DNA of 53,677 bases from Anaerolinea sp. (GTDB lineage: Bacteria; Chloroflexota; Anaerolineae; Anaerolineales; Anaerolineaceae), in NCBI GenBank assembly GCA_029975055.1, contig JARKPU010000079.1, positions 1 to 53,677 of the forward strand. The letters run 5' to 3'. The notes under the pieces were generated by a model that searched no databases, was not told the DNA's origin, and was given only the letters and a program-made list of their open reading frames with translations. The translations under genes and the position numbers were made by a program. Every line of letters begins with the position of its first letter. Positions within the stretch are counted from its first letter, which is position 1. Positions 41,073 through 48,409 of the stretch are shown here, piece by piece.

Positions 41073-42218
41073 ATGTCTTTCGACCTGAGCGGACTTCTTG
41101 GCGGCTTGCTGGACATCACCTGGCAGCAGGTGGTCATGGTGGCTGCCGGCCTGTTTCTCATGTATCTTGGGATTGCCAAAGAGTATGAACCGACGCTCTT
41201 AATCCCAATCGGGTTCGGCTGCGTGTTGGGCAACCTGCCTGTCGCGGTCAATATGATCGGCGAAGGCGGCATGCTGGGTATCTTGAAGAAGGTAGGGGTT
41301 GATAACGAGCTGTTCCCGCTGCTCATCTTCCTGGGTGTGGGTGCCATGCTCGACCTCCGCCCCCTCCTCAGCCAACCGATCATGTTTGTGATGGGAGCAC
41401 TCGCTCACCTGGGGATCTTCGCCACGTTGATCGTTGCCCTCCTGCTCGGCTTCAACCTGGCCGAATCGACCGCCATTGGCATGATCGGCGCAATTGACGG
41501 CCCCACGGTCATTTACGTGAACGGGAAGCTGGGAAACCTGTTTGACAACCCAGGGCTGGCCGCGGCAATCGCCGTCACGGCGTATTCCTATATGAGCCTG
41601 GTGCCCATCATCCAGCCCCCGCTCATGCGCCTCTTCACCACCCGGCGGGAGCGCATGGTGCGCATGGAATACACCCCGCGCCCGGTTGCCAGGCTGACGG
41701 TGATTCTTTTCCCGATTTTCCTGACCATTCTGGCCGGGATCTTCCTGCCCGAGGCGGCTCCGCTCATTGCCACCCTGATGCTCGGCAACCTGTTCCGGGA
41801 ATCGGGTGTGGTGGAAGGCCTGACGGACACTGCTAAGAACGTGATCACCAACACAGCGACCATCTTCCTCGGGCTGGTGATTGGTTCTACCATGCAGGCT
41901 TCATCCTTCCTGTCGCTGAGCACGCTCAAAGTGCTGGGCCTTGGGCTGGTGGCCTTCGCGCTGAACACCATCGGCGGGCTGCTCTTCGGGAAGCTGGTTT
42001 GCGCCATCTCTCGCTTCCGCATCAACCCCCTCGTCGGGGCGGCGGCGATCAGCGCTTTCCCCATGAGCGGCCGCCTGGCTCAGAAAGTGGCGCTCGAGGA
42101 TGACCCGCAGAACTTCATCTTGATGCATGCGCTGGGCGCGAACACGGCCGGGCAAATTGCCTCCGTCCTCGCGGCCGGCATTTTGATCCAGATGATCTTC
42201 CCGTTATTGTTAAAATAA
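41073..42218 (+). CDS. Na+-translocating decarboxylase beta subunit (OadB/MmdB family)
   Basis: A 381-residue integral membrane protein. It decarboxylates carboxybiotin and exports Na+. The GxxDGPT motif is present as MIGAIDGPTVIYV (Asp142), matching the Asp essential for Na+ transport in characterised OadB. Length is typical. With the three preceding genes it completes a four-subunit pump, so the pathway conserves energy at this decarboxylation step. The Na+ gradient could drive ATP synthesis or transport. Confidence 0.93.
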   Translation: MSFDLSGLLGGLLDITWQQVVMVAAGLFLMYLGIAKEYEPTLLIPIGFGCVLGNLPVAVNMIGEGGMLGILKKVGVDNELFPLLIFLGVGAMLDLRPLLSQPIMFVMGALAHLGIFATLIVALLLGFNLAESTAIGMIGAIDGPTVIYVNGKLGNLFDNPGLAAAIAVTAYSYMSLVPIIQPPLMRLFTTRRERMVRMEYTPRPVARLTVILFPIFLTILAGIFLPEAAPLIATLMLGNLFRESGVVEGLTDTAKNVITNTATIFLGLVIGSTMQASSFLSLSTLKVLGLGLVAFALNTIGGLLFGKLVCAISRFRINPLVGAAAISAFPMSGRLAQKVALEDDPQNFILMHALGANTAGQIASVLAAGILIQMIFPLLLK

Positions 42219-42232
42219 GCAATGCGTTCCGA

Positions 42233-42261
42233 ACCGGTTGAGCGGCTGACGCTCAACCGGT
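42233..42261 (+). terminator. 11-bp hairpin after the decarboxylase operon
   Basis: ACCGGTTGAGC (42233-42243) pairs with 42251-42261. There is no T-run. It separates the pump genes from the single-domain cyclase hydrolase. Confidence 0.45.
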
Positions 42262-42299
42262 AACCAGTTCTTCACTTCAATATTCTCAGGAGGATTGCG

Positions 42300-43181
42300 A
42301 TGAAACTGATCGATCTTACCATTCCGTTAGGCATCGGCACACCGCCCTGGCCCACTTATGAACCGCTGCAGGTGAAATACTTCAAACGGCTGGCCCCCAA
42401 CGGCGCGAACGGGCAGCTGCTGACCCACTCGAACCACCTGGGCACCCACCTCGACGGCGAGATTCACTTCTACACCCCGGGCAAAGATATCGCCTCGCTG
42501 ACGATGGATTACCTGGTGCATGATGCGGCCATCGTTGACCTGAGCGACGTGTGCGGCGATTACGATGTCTATACCAGCAAGATGGTCACCGACCGGGTCG
42601 AGGTCAAAGAGGGCGATATCCTGGTGATCCACACCGGTTATCACCACTTTGGCTGGGACATGCCCACGGCGGATGAAATCCGCTACATGGTCAAGCACCC
42701 CGGGCCGGACCGCGAATTCGCCGAATGGGCGCAGAAGATGAAGCTGCGCTGGATCGCTGTTGACTGCGGCAGCGCCGACCACCCGATGAACACCATCGTG
42801 CGCACCTGGATGCCCCGCCAGGCCAAGCAGGCCGAACACGTCTTCCAGAAGAAGTTCGGCAAGAGCCTCGAGCAGTTCTTCGATGACACCAAGTATCAGT
42901 TGATGCACATCGAAATGTTCGATAAAGAGATCATCCACGCCGAGTGCTTTGGCGGCGAGATCGACCTGCTGCTCAACCGGCGCGTGCAGGTGGGCTTCTT
43001 CCCGTGGCGCTTCGTGGATGGCGAAGCCTCGATCGGCCGCGCGGTGGCCTTCGTGGACGATGCCGAGTACGAAGAGTTGATGAAGAAGAAAGCCGCCCTG
43101 CCCAAGACGAAATTCGGCGACTGCTACGACCCGAAGCACGTCGAAAGCCTGAACCGGCTCTCGAAAGCCAACCTGGCTTGA
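42300..43181 (+). CDS. single-domain cyclase-family hydrolase
   Basis: A 293-residue metal-dependent amide/lactam hydrolase of the cyclase family (PF04199). The complete motif HLGTHLDGEIH has His46, His50, Asp52 and His56, and DCGSADHPMNT follows near residue 158. It resembles the halves of the tandem hydrolase at 23835-25508 and may act on a different amide in the same route, for instance ring opening versus removal of a side amide. GGAGGA lies before the ATG. A 68-base gap separates it from the second 241-residue protein. Confidence 0.88.
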   Translation: MKLIDLTIPLGIGTPPWPTYEPLQVKYFKRLAPNGANGQLLTHSNHLGTHLDGEIHFYTPGKDIASLTMDYLVHDAAIVDLSDVCGDYDVYTSKMVTDRVEVKEGDILVIHTGYHHFGWDMPTADEIRYMVKHPGPDREFAEWAQKMKLRWIAVDCGSADHPMNTIVRTWMPRQAKQAEHVFQKKFGKSLEQFFDDTKYQLMHIEMFDKEIIHAECFGGEIDLLLNRRVQVGFFPWRFVDGEASIGRAVAFVDDAEYEELMKKKAALPKTKFGDCYDPKHVESLNRLSKANLA

Positions 43182-43249
43182 TGAGCCATCTTGGCGAAAG
43201 CCGCAAATAACCGTACAATTCGTTTAATTCCACAATAAGGAGAGCTAAT

Positions 43250-43975
43250 ATGAAGTTTGATCTGCCGACCAAAGCATCGCAGGAGACGCTGGAGATCGAT
43301 GCGCGCGAAGTCGAGGCCATGCTGCAAGGCCCCGCGATGAAGCTGACCCCCTGGCCCGGCGCGATGCTGCCGCTCAAGGACGGCCGCACGCTGTATATCC
43401 GCGAAGCGAAGCTGGAAGAAGTGCCGCTGATGCTGGCCTACCTCAAGCGCTTTTTGGATGTGGACCACGATTTCTATGATATCGTCGGGGCGCGCGTCTA
43501 TTCGGAGGTGTTGGGCTGGTACCGCAAACGCCTGAAGGACCCCTACACCCTGGTTGGCCTGATCGACGGCCTGTGGGCGGGCTTCGCCAACGGCCGCCTG
43601 ATGAACGAAGACATCAACATCAGCCTGCACACTATGGCCCTGGTGCGCGGCGGGCGCATCGGCGCGGCGATGTACTACGCCAAGGCTTACTACGGGTTCG
43701 AGATCCTCGGCAACAAAGAGTGGTGGGCCACCTACGAAAGCTACAACGGCTGGATGCGCTGGGGCCTGGGCATGGCTCAGCCGAGCTACCCCTGGCCGGA
43801 ACACCAGCATGAGCTGGGCGGCGCGCGCATCTACTACGTGACCAAGAAGTATTGGGATCAGCTGGTCAAGGATTACGTGCGCCAGATGGTGGGCGCCGAC
43901 CTGAACTTCAACGTGCCCGATGAGGTCCGCAAGGCCAATGAGGTCATGCGGGCGCCGGAAGAGCTGCTGGTGTAA
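43250..43975 (+). CDS. island protein of unknown function, 241-residue family, copy 2
   Basis: The gapless paralogue of the protein at 19705-20430. Conserved blocks include DGRTLYIREAKLEEVP, DFYDIVGARVYSEVLGW, NGRLMNEDINISLHTM and HQHELGGARIYYVT. His/Glu-rich conserved positions (HQHE; NED) could bind metal, but no known motif was recognised. It follows the single cyclase hydrolase and ends at a strong bidirectional terminator. Retention of two diverged copies at both island ends argues for a real pathway role. Confidence 0.75.
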   Translation: MKFDLPTKASQETLEIDAREVEAMLQGPAMKLTPWPGAMLPLKDGRTLYIREAKLEEVPLMLAYLKRFLDVDHDFYDIVGARVYSEVLGWYRKRLKDPYTLVGLIDGLWAGFANGRLMNEDINISLHTMALVRGGRIGAAMYYAKAYYGFEILGNKEWWATYESYNGWMRWGLGMAQPSYPWPEHQHELGGARIYYVTKKYWDQLVKDYVRQMVGADLNFNVPDEVRKANEVMRAPEELLV

Positions 43976-43990
43976 TTCCCTTCAAAAAAC

Positions 43991-44018
43991 AAACACCCCG
44001 CTGTTGCGCGGGGTGTTT
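43991..44018. terminator. bidirectional terminator between convergent genes
   Basis: AAACACCCCGC (43991-44001) pairs with 44008-44018. An A-run before and TTTGCGTTT after allow termination from both sides. It lies between the convergent 241-residue protein copy 2 and the DUF2877 gene. Confidence 0.75.
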
Positions 44019-44037
44019 GCGTTTAAAGCGGGGGCGC

Positions 44038-44970
44038 TCAGGCCGCCGCGCGCAGCGCCTCGATGAGCAGCGCCATGCCGGCGAAGGCATCGAAGCCGGA
44101 TGAACTGCCGTATGCTTCGAGCGAGGCGAGGATTTGCGCCTCTGAGAGCGCCCCGCCGAGCAGCCCGTCGGCGGCGGTGAGCAGGCGTTCATCGGCCGAG
44201 CCTTGAACGGCGGCTTCGATCAGGTTGGCAGAGAGCGAAGTGGTTTTTGCGTAGGCCAGTTCGATGATCTGCTGGGCAAACGCGGGCAATTGCGCGCGGA
44301 TGTCCTGCCGCAGCGGGATGCGGTTGAAGATGAGCAGCAGGCCGGTGATCAAGTCGTCTCCCGAGGGGGTCAGGCCGCGGCCGAGGCCCATCAGCTCTTT
44401 CACCTGCGGCAGGCTGGCCTCCAGCGGGCGGGTGAGCAGGTTCTGCTTGAGCAGCAGCACGGCAGAGATGGTCGGCTGGAGTGAAATCGGCACGGTGGGG
44501 CGGGCGGGCAGGTCGAGGATGAAGGGCAGCAGCGGCACCAGCCCGGCTCCGCGCCGGGTTTCGATGACCCGGCGGGCAAGCGAGCGCAGCGCCGCGGCGA
44601 GTTCACCGGCGGGGCGCAGCGGTTCGGGCGGGGCGGGGGGCCGCCAGGTGAGCCTGCGATCGATCAGGATGTGGGCATTCAGTTCGGGCAGGCCGATTTC
44701 ATCCGGCGCGAGGTTCACCTCCTGCCCCTGGAAGACGGGCAGCGCCTGCGCAGGGGGCGGGTCGAGGTTGACCGTCTGCGGGCCGCGGTGAGGCTCGTAC
44801 GAGAGGAAAATGACGCGCTGCTCTGGGACGAGGATGAACACCCCGCGCGAGGTGGAGCCGGTGACGCGCCCCGTGGCCGGGGCGGCAGTCACTTCGGCGG
44901 CCTTGTGGCCGATGGCGGCCGCGTGAAAGGTCTGCGTGAAGCGCAGAGGCGAAGTTGGCGGTTTTAACAT
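44038..44970 (-). CDS. DUF2877/AllH-type subunit of oxamate-transcarbamylase-like enzyme
   Basis: A 310-residue DUF2877 protein with the family signature GLGRGLTPSGDD at residues 195-206. E. coli YlbF (AllH) belongs to this family and is the third subunit of the AllFGH oxamate transcarbamylase. Here it is on the opposite strand from AllF and AllG and about 20 kb away, yet directly adjoining the island, so the three subunit types are all present but split. It is somewhat longer than the E. coli protein. A TATTAT -10 box lies 14 bases before the ATG. Confidence 0.82.
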   Translation of the reverse strand: MLKPPTSPLRFTQTFHAAAIGHKAAEVTAAPATGRVTGSTSRGVFILVPEQRVIFLSYEPHRGPQTVNLDPPPAQALPVFQGQEVNLAPDEIGLPELNAHILIDRRLTWRPPAPPEPLRPAGELAAALRSLARRVIETRRGAGLVPLLPFILDLPARPTVPISLQPTISAVLLLKQNLLTRPLEASLPQVKELMGLGRGLTPSGDDLITGLLLIFNRIPLRQDIRAQLPAFAQQIIELAYAKTTSLSANLIEAAVQGSADERLLTAADGLLGGALSEAQILASLEAYGSSSGFDAFAGMALLIEALRAAA

Positions 44971-44983
44971 AGTCTGGTAAGGC

Positions 44984-44990
44984 TATAATA
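44984..44990. promoter_or_regulatory. overlapping divergent -10 elements
   Basis: TATAAT (44984-44989, plus) and TATTAT (44990-44985, minus) overlap in the 65-base gap between the DUF2877 gene and the zinc-ribbon gene. Neither has a clear -35. Confidence 0.4.
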
Positions 44991-45034
44991 CCATAAGCGA
45001 GACCATGCTCAAAAACTCACGCATGGAGAGGGAG

Positions 45035-45577
45035 ATGCAAGGTGATTCTTTTCCCCCGCCCTGCCCGGTTTGCGGGTCTGCTGGGCAGGTCTATAAATTC
45101 AGCCAGGTCTATGTGAGTGCGATCACCGCCCCCGCCGACCGCAGCCCCGCCGACGAGGCGCTCTTGGGCAGCGTATTTGGCCCTGGGGCGGGGCCGGTGG
45201 AGGCGGCGCAATTCGCCCCGCCTGCCGAGCCGGCCGAGAAGCCGCGCCTGCCGCACCCCGATGCGCTGGCGCTGGCCCTCGGCGCGGCGGCGCTGATGGG
45301 CCTCTTTCTCCTCTTCAACGGCAGCCCGGAAAGGTTCTGGCGCGGTTTAATGGTGGTTGGGGCGCTCGGGGCGGGGTATCTCCTGTTCAGGGGCCGGTTC
45401 ATCTTCCGTTACGCGCGCGCCCGGCAGGCCGCCCTGGATGCGGCGCAGCGCTCGGCCCGCGCGGCCGCCCGCTGGGCAGGCGCATATTACTGCGCAGCCG
45501 ACCGGGTGGTGTTCGACCCGGCGCGCGGGGGTTGCGCCGCGCTGGAGGATGCGCCGGGCTTTCTGTTGAACGATTGA
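45035..45577 (+). CDS. zinc-ribbon-like two-helix membrane protein
   Basis: A 180-residue protein with an N-terminal CPVCG knuckle (residues 9-13), a Pro/Ala-rich linker and two membrane helices (about 79-95 and 102-120). An Ala/Arg-rich helix (about 125-150) follows. The C-terminal WAGAYYCAADRVVFDP resembles the second half of a zinc-ribbon motif but has one cysteine only. I prefer the ATG at 45035, which follows GGAGAGGGAG; in-frame ATGs at 45005 and 45023 would add a short basic N-terminus. Function unknown. Confidence 0.6.
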   Translation: MQGDSFPPPCPVCGSAGQVYKFSQVYVSAITAPADRSPADEALLGSVFGPGAGPVEAAQFAPPAEPAEKPRLPHPDALALALGAAALMGLFLLFNGSPERFWRGLMVVGALGAGYLLFRGRFIFRYARARQAALDAAQRSARAAARWAGAYYCAADRVVFDPARGGCAALEDAPGFLLND

Positions 45578-45602
45578 TTGGCCGACCCCTCAGCCAACAA
45601 GC

Positions 45603-46685
45603 TCAAACCAAAGGCCACCTGCCGCGGCGCTGGAGGGCGGCGGCGATCAGTCCGGTGGGGATGCCCTCATTGAACGGCACGATCCCGCTGTGATGGAGCG
45701 CCACCAGCTCCCACTGCTGGTTGAAGCAGGGCGAGCCGGAAGAACCCGGCTGGGTGTGCGTGCGGTAGCGCACGCGCGTGCCGTTGGCGTTCAAACCGAG
45801 CACGGCGCGGGTATCGAGCGCCAGCTTGAGCGGCGCGCCGGACGGGTGTTGGACGATGAAGAGCGGGCTGCCGGGGGCGAACTCAACCGCCCGGCCGGTG
45901 AACTCCACCCACCCGCGCGGGCGCTCGTCGGCCGATTTCTCCGAAACAGGCTTTTGGCCTGGGTTTCCATCCAGGCGCAGGATGGCGTAATCCAGCTCGT
46001 CTGGCGAGGGGAGGGCGTTTTCATCTCCGGCGGCTTCCTGCGCGTTGTAGGGCAGCGCGTCGATCAGCCAGGCGGGGGCCAGGCGGAACTCGCGGCCCGG
46101 GTCCACAAAGCCCTGGCGGCGTGAGAGCTTGTAATCGAAGCGCGCGATGAGGCTTTCGGGCGGTTCGAGTTCGTGGATCAAATCTTCCACCACATGGTAG
46201 CAGGTCATCAACAGGTCCGGCCCGATGAGGAACCCGGTACCGGCGGGCTTGCCGGCAATTTCCAGCCGGCAGATCTGGTATTCGATTTCGCCGAGTTTTT
46301 CGCGCCAGGCGGAAAGGTCGAGCAGGCTGCCGGTCTCGTCGATGGCCTGCCGCAGGGTTTCATCGCTGAGGCGGCGGGCGCGGGGCGGCAGGGGGCGGCG
46401 GGCCATCACCAGGCGCGGGGCCAGCCCGAGCTGGTCGGCGGCGGCCTGCAGGGAGGGGTCGTGCGGGCGGCTTTCGCGGGCCGCGGCGACGAGGTTTTCC
46501 AGCCAGCCCTGGCTCTCGGCTTCGGCCAGCAGCGCGGTGAGGGCCTCGGGCAAAGTGCGGGCAGGGGTGATCGATTCTAGCTCCACGCTCAAAGCCTGGC
46601 GGAGCATCTCGCGCAGGGAGGGGAGGTCGAAGGCGGCGCTGAACGCCTGGATCAGCTGGCGGGCCTGGCGGTCGGAGAGGGGCAT
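45603..46685 (-). CDS. EAD1-like domain fused to trypsin-like serine protease
   Basis: A 360-residue protein. Residues 1-88 resemble the effector-associated domain EAD1 of bacterial conflict systems (QLIQAFSAAFDLPSLREMLR, then AEAESQGWLENLVAAARES). A trypsin-fold protease follows at about 135-345, with triad His164 (CYHVV), Asp232 (LDYAILRL) and Ser316 (GSSGSP). No signal peptide is present, so it acts in the cytosol. In such systems EADs pair an effector with a matching EAD on a sensor; no partner gene is nearby. Protease assignment is strong; EAD1 is a by-eye match. Confidence 0.8.
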   Translation of the reverse strand: MPLSDRQARQLIQAFSAAFDLPSLREMLRQALSVELESITPARTLPEALTALLAEAESQGWLENLVAAARESRPHDPSLQAAADQLGLAPRLVMARRPLPPRARRLSDETLRQAIDETGSLLDLSAWREKLGEIEYQICRLEIAGKPAGTGFLIGPDLLMTCYHVVEDLIHELEPPESLIARFDYKLSRRQGFVDPGREFRLAPAWLIDALPYNAQEAAGDENALPSPDELDYAILRLDGNPGQKPVSEKSADERPRGWVEFTGRAVEFAPGSPLFIVQHPSGAPLKLALDTRAVLGLNANGTRVRYRTHTQPGSSGSPCFNQQWELVALHHSGIVPFNEGIPTGLIAAALQRRGRWPLV

Positions 46686-46773
46686 GGCGGTTCCTTCAGG
46701 CGGCGTGGTGGGGTTTGGCTTCGCTGCGGTTAATTATAGGGAATTTCTCCGCAGGAAGCAGGAATAAGCCGAT

Positions 46774-46802
46774 TTGAAATCCAACCCGAACCGCGATAGA
46801 AT
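46774..46802 (+). promoter_or_regulatory. sigma70-type promoter of the PIG-L deacetylase gene
   Basis: TTGAAA (46774-46779), a 17-base spacer and TAGAAT (46797-46802). The expected start is near 46809, with ribosome site AAAGGAG at 46821-46827. Confidence 0.6.
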
Positions 46803-46834
46803 AGCCGGGCGGAATATCATAAAGGAGCAGACGG

Positions 46835-47596
46835 ATGGCGAATAACATTTATATCCCGGAGAGCGCGATGGTTGTGGTGGCGCACCCGGATGACATCGAA
46901 TTTTCATGCGCAGGGACGATGGCGCGCTGGGTGCGCGCCGGAACGCGAGTCTGCTACGTGTTGTGCACAAGCGGCGACGTGGGCATTGCCGAGGAGGGCA
47001 TGACCAGAGAACGTGCGGCGCAAATCCGCGAGGAAGAGGCGCGCAAGGCTGCCGAAATTACCGGCGTGAAGGAAATCGTCTTCCTGCGCGAGCCTGACGG
47101 CATGCTGACGGCCACGCTGGAGCTGCGTAAGAAGCTGGTGCGCGAAATCCGCCGCTTCCGGCCTGAAGTGCTCGTCACCGGCGACCCGACGGTGGTCTGG
47201 TCGGGCGAGGGGTACATCAACCACCCCGATCACCGCGCGGCGGCGCTGGCGGCTGTGGAAGCGGCCTTCCCGGCGGCGGGGCAGCCCAATTTGTTCGAGG
47301 AGATCGAGCGCGAGGAGGGCTTCAAGGCTCACAAGCTGCGCAAGGTGTACATCACCACCTGGGGCGAGGCCAACGTGTTCGTCAACATTGATGAGACGAT
47401 CGATGTGAAGATCGAAGCCCTGCGCGCTCACAAGAGCCAGGTACGCGACTGGGACCCGGCCGAGATGATCAAACAGTGGGCGGGCGAGCACGCGAAAGGG
47501 AAGGAGATGACCTACGCCGAAGGCTACCGCGTGGTGACGCTGGTGAGTGATGAGGATTGGGCGAAGTACAGGAACAACGGCAGCCGGCCGGGGTAG
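46835..47596 (+). CDS. PIG-L/LmbE family deacetylase
   Basis: A 253-residue metal-dependent N-deacetylase of the LmbE family. The zinc site starts with AHPDD (His17, Asp19, Asp20), followed by a conserved EEEARKAAEITGVKEIVFL stretch and the later INHPDHRAAA motif, which supplies the third His. Family members remove acetyl groups from sugars such as GlcNAc conjugates or from thiol precursors. The substrate here cannot be assigned. It has its own promoter and a strong terminator. Confidence 0.9.
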   Translation: MANNIYIPESAMVVVAHPDDIEFSCAGTMARWVRAGTRVCYVLCTSGDVGIAEEGMTRERAAQIREEEARKAAEITGVKEIVFLREPDGMLTATLELRKKLVREIRRFRPEVLVTGDPTVVWSGEGYINHPDHRAAALAAVEAAFPAAGQPNLFEEIEREEGFKAHKLRKVYITTWGEANVFVNIDETIDVKIEALRAHKSQVRDWDPAEMIKQWAGEHAKGKEMTYAEGYRVVTLVSDEDWAKYRNNGSRPG

Positions 47597-47615
47597 GGGG
47601 TCGAATGCGTGAGAC

Positions 47616-47654
47616 GAGAGGGCAAGGCGCCGGACGCCTTGCCCTCTCTTTTGT
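47616..47654 (+). terminator. intrinsic terminator after the PIG-L gene
   Basis: A perfect 14-bp stem (47616-47629 with 47635-47648, loop CCGGA) is followed by TTTTGTT. It serves the plus strand and faces the convergent lipoprotein gene. Confidence 0.85.
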
Positions 47655-47684
47655 TCCATGCAAAGCGGGCGCGAGGCCCGGCTG

Positions 47685-48386
47685 CTATTGCAGCGGCAGC
47701 AGGTAATTGCCCGCGTCGCGGAACTCGGCGCCGGGGAGGTCGAGGTCGTAATCGGCGCGCACAATACCGGCATCATCCACGCGCAGGGTGACGTAAGAAG
47801 TGCCGCCCGAGCTGTTCACCGTGGAAAGGACGACGCCCCACTTGCCGGAGGGGTAATACTCCTCCTGGGTGACGCCGGCTTTGACCTCGTAGACCGCCAG
47901 CACGCTGAACGGCCCTGCCAGGAAGCCTTCGGGAAGCTCGTTCTTGCGGACGAAATAGCCTTCGGCGCCGAGCGAAGGGAACACTTCCAGCGGGGTGCCA
48001 TCGGCTTCGCCTTCCTTGCATTTGGGCGGGCCGCCCAGGCCTTCGGCGGTGGTGCAGGGGGCCGTCTCGAAGACCAGCAATCCGCGCAGCCCGTCGGCGT
48101 TCCCCGAGGCAGCCGCTGCCAGGACTTGATCCACGATCGCGACGCCGGTGGAGGCGGAGGCGTCGTAGGGGGCCGGGTAGCCGGGCGCGGCGCCGCCCTG
48201 CGCGGGGTAAGCGCCCTCGGCCGATTGCCCCTGCGCCGGGTAAGCTTCTGTTTGGGGCTTGTCGCCCCCGGCGGATTCAACTGCCGGCAGCGAGACTTCT
48301 TGCGTGGGGCTGACGGCGGCGCTCGAACAGGCTGCCAGGAGCAGCGCTGCAGCCAGGGTGACGAAAATTACAATGCGGTTCATCAA
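47685..48386 (-). CDS. secreted lipoprotein with AYPAQG repeats
   Basis: A 233-residue exported protein. A classic lipoprotein signal (hydrophobic core, LLAAC lipobox, Cys near residue 19) is followed by a low-complexity segment with AYPAQG-type repeats (about 47-75). A soluble domain of about 145 residues contains two cysteines in its PCTTAEGLGGPPKCKEG loop, which could form a disulfide. No family was recognised. GGAGG precedes the ATG. It lies 23 bases after the LCP gene stop on the same strand in the opposite order, so it is probably downstream in the LCP transcript. Confidence 0.7.
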   Translation of the reverse strand: MMNRIVIFVTLAAALLLAACSSAAVSPTQEVSLPAVESAGGDKPQTEAYPAQGQSAEGAYPAQGGAAPGYPAPYDASASTGVAIVDQVLAAAASGNADGLRGLLVFETAPCTTAEGLGGPPKCKEGEADGTPLEVFPSLGAEGYFVRKNELPEGFLAGPFSVLAVYEVKAGVTQEEYYPSGKWGVVLSTVNSSGGTSYVTLRVDDAGIVRADYDLDLPGAEFRDAGNYLLPLQ

Positions 48387-48409
48387 ATCCTCCAGATCAT
48401 TTTCTATGA

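Noticed and set aside
38644..42218. Oxaloacetate decarboxylase
   Set aside because: The alpha subunit is a crotonase-type carboxyltransferase for CoA esters, not the TIM-barrel OadA.
25519..42261. Hairpins at 25519, 31626, 38478 and 42233 as intrinsic terminators
   Set aside because: They are strong stems but lack T-runs, so I list them as hairpins with moderate confidence and do not claim full termination.
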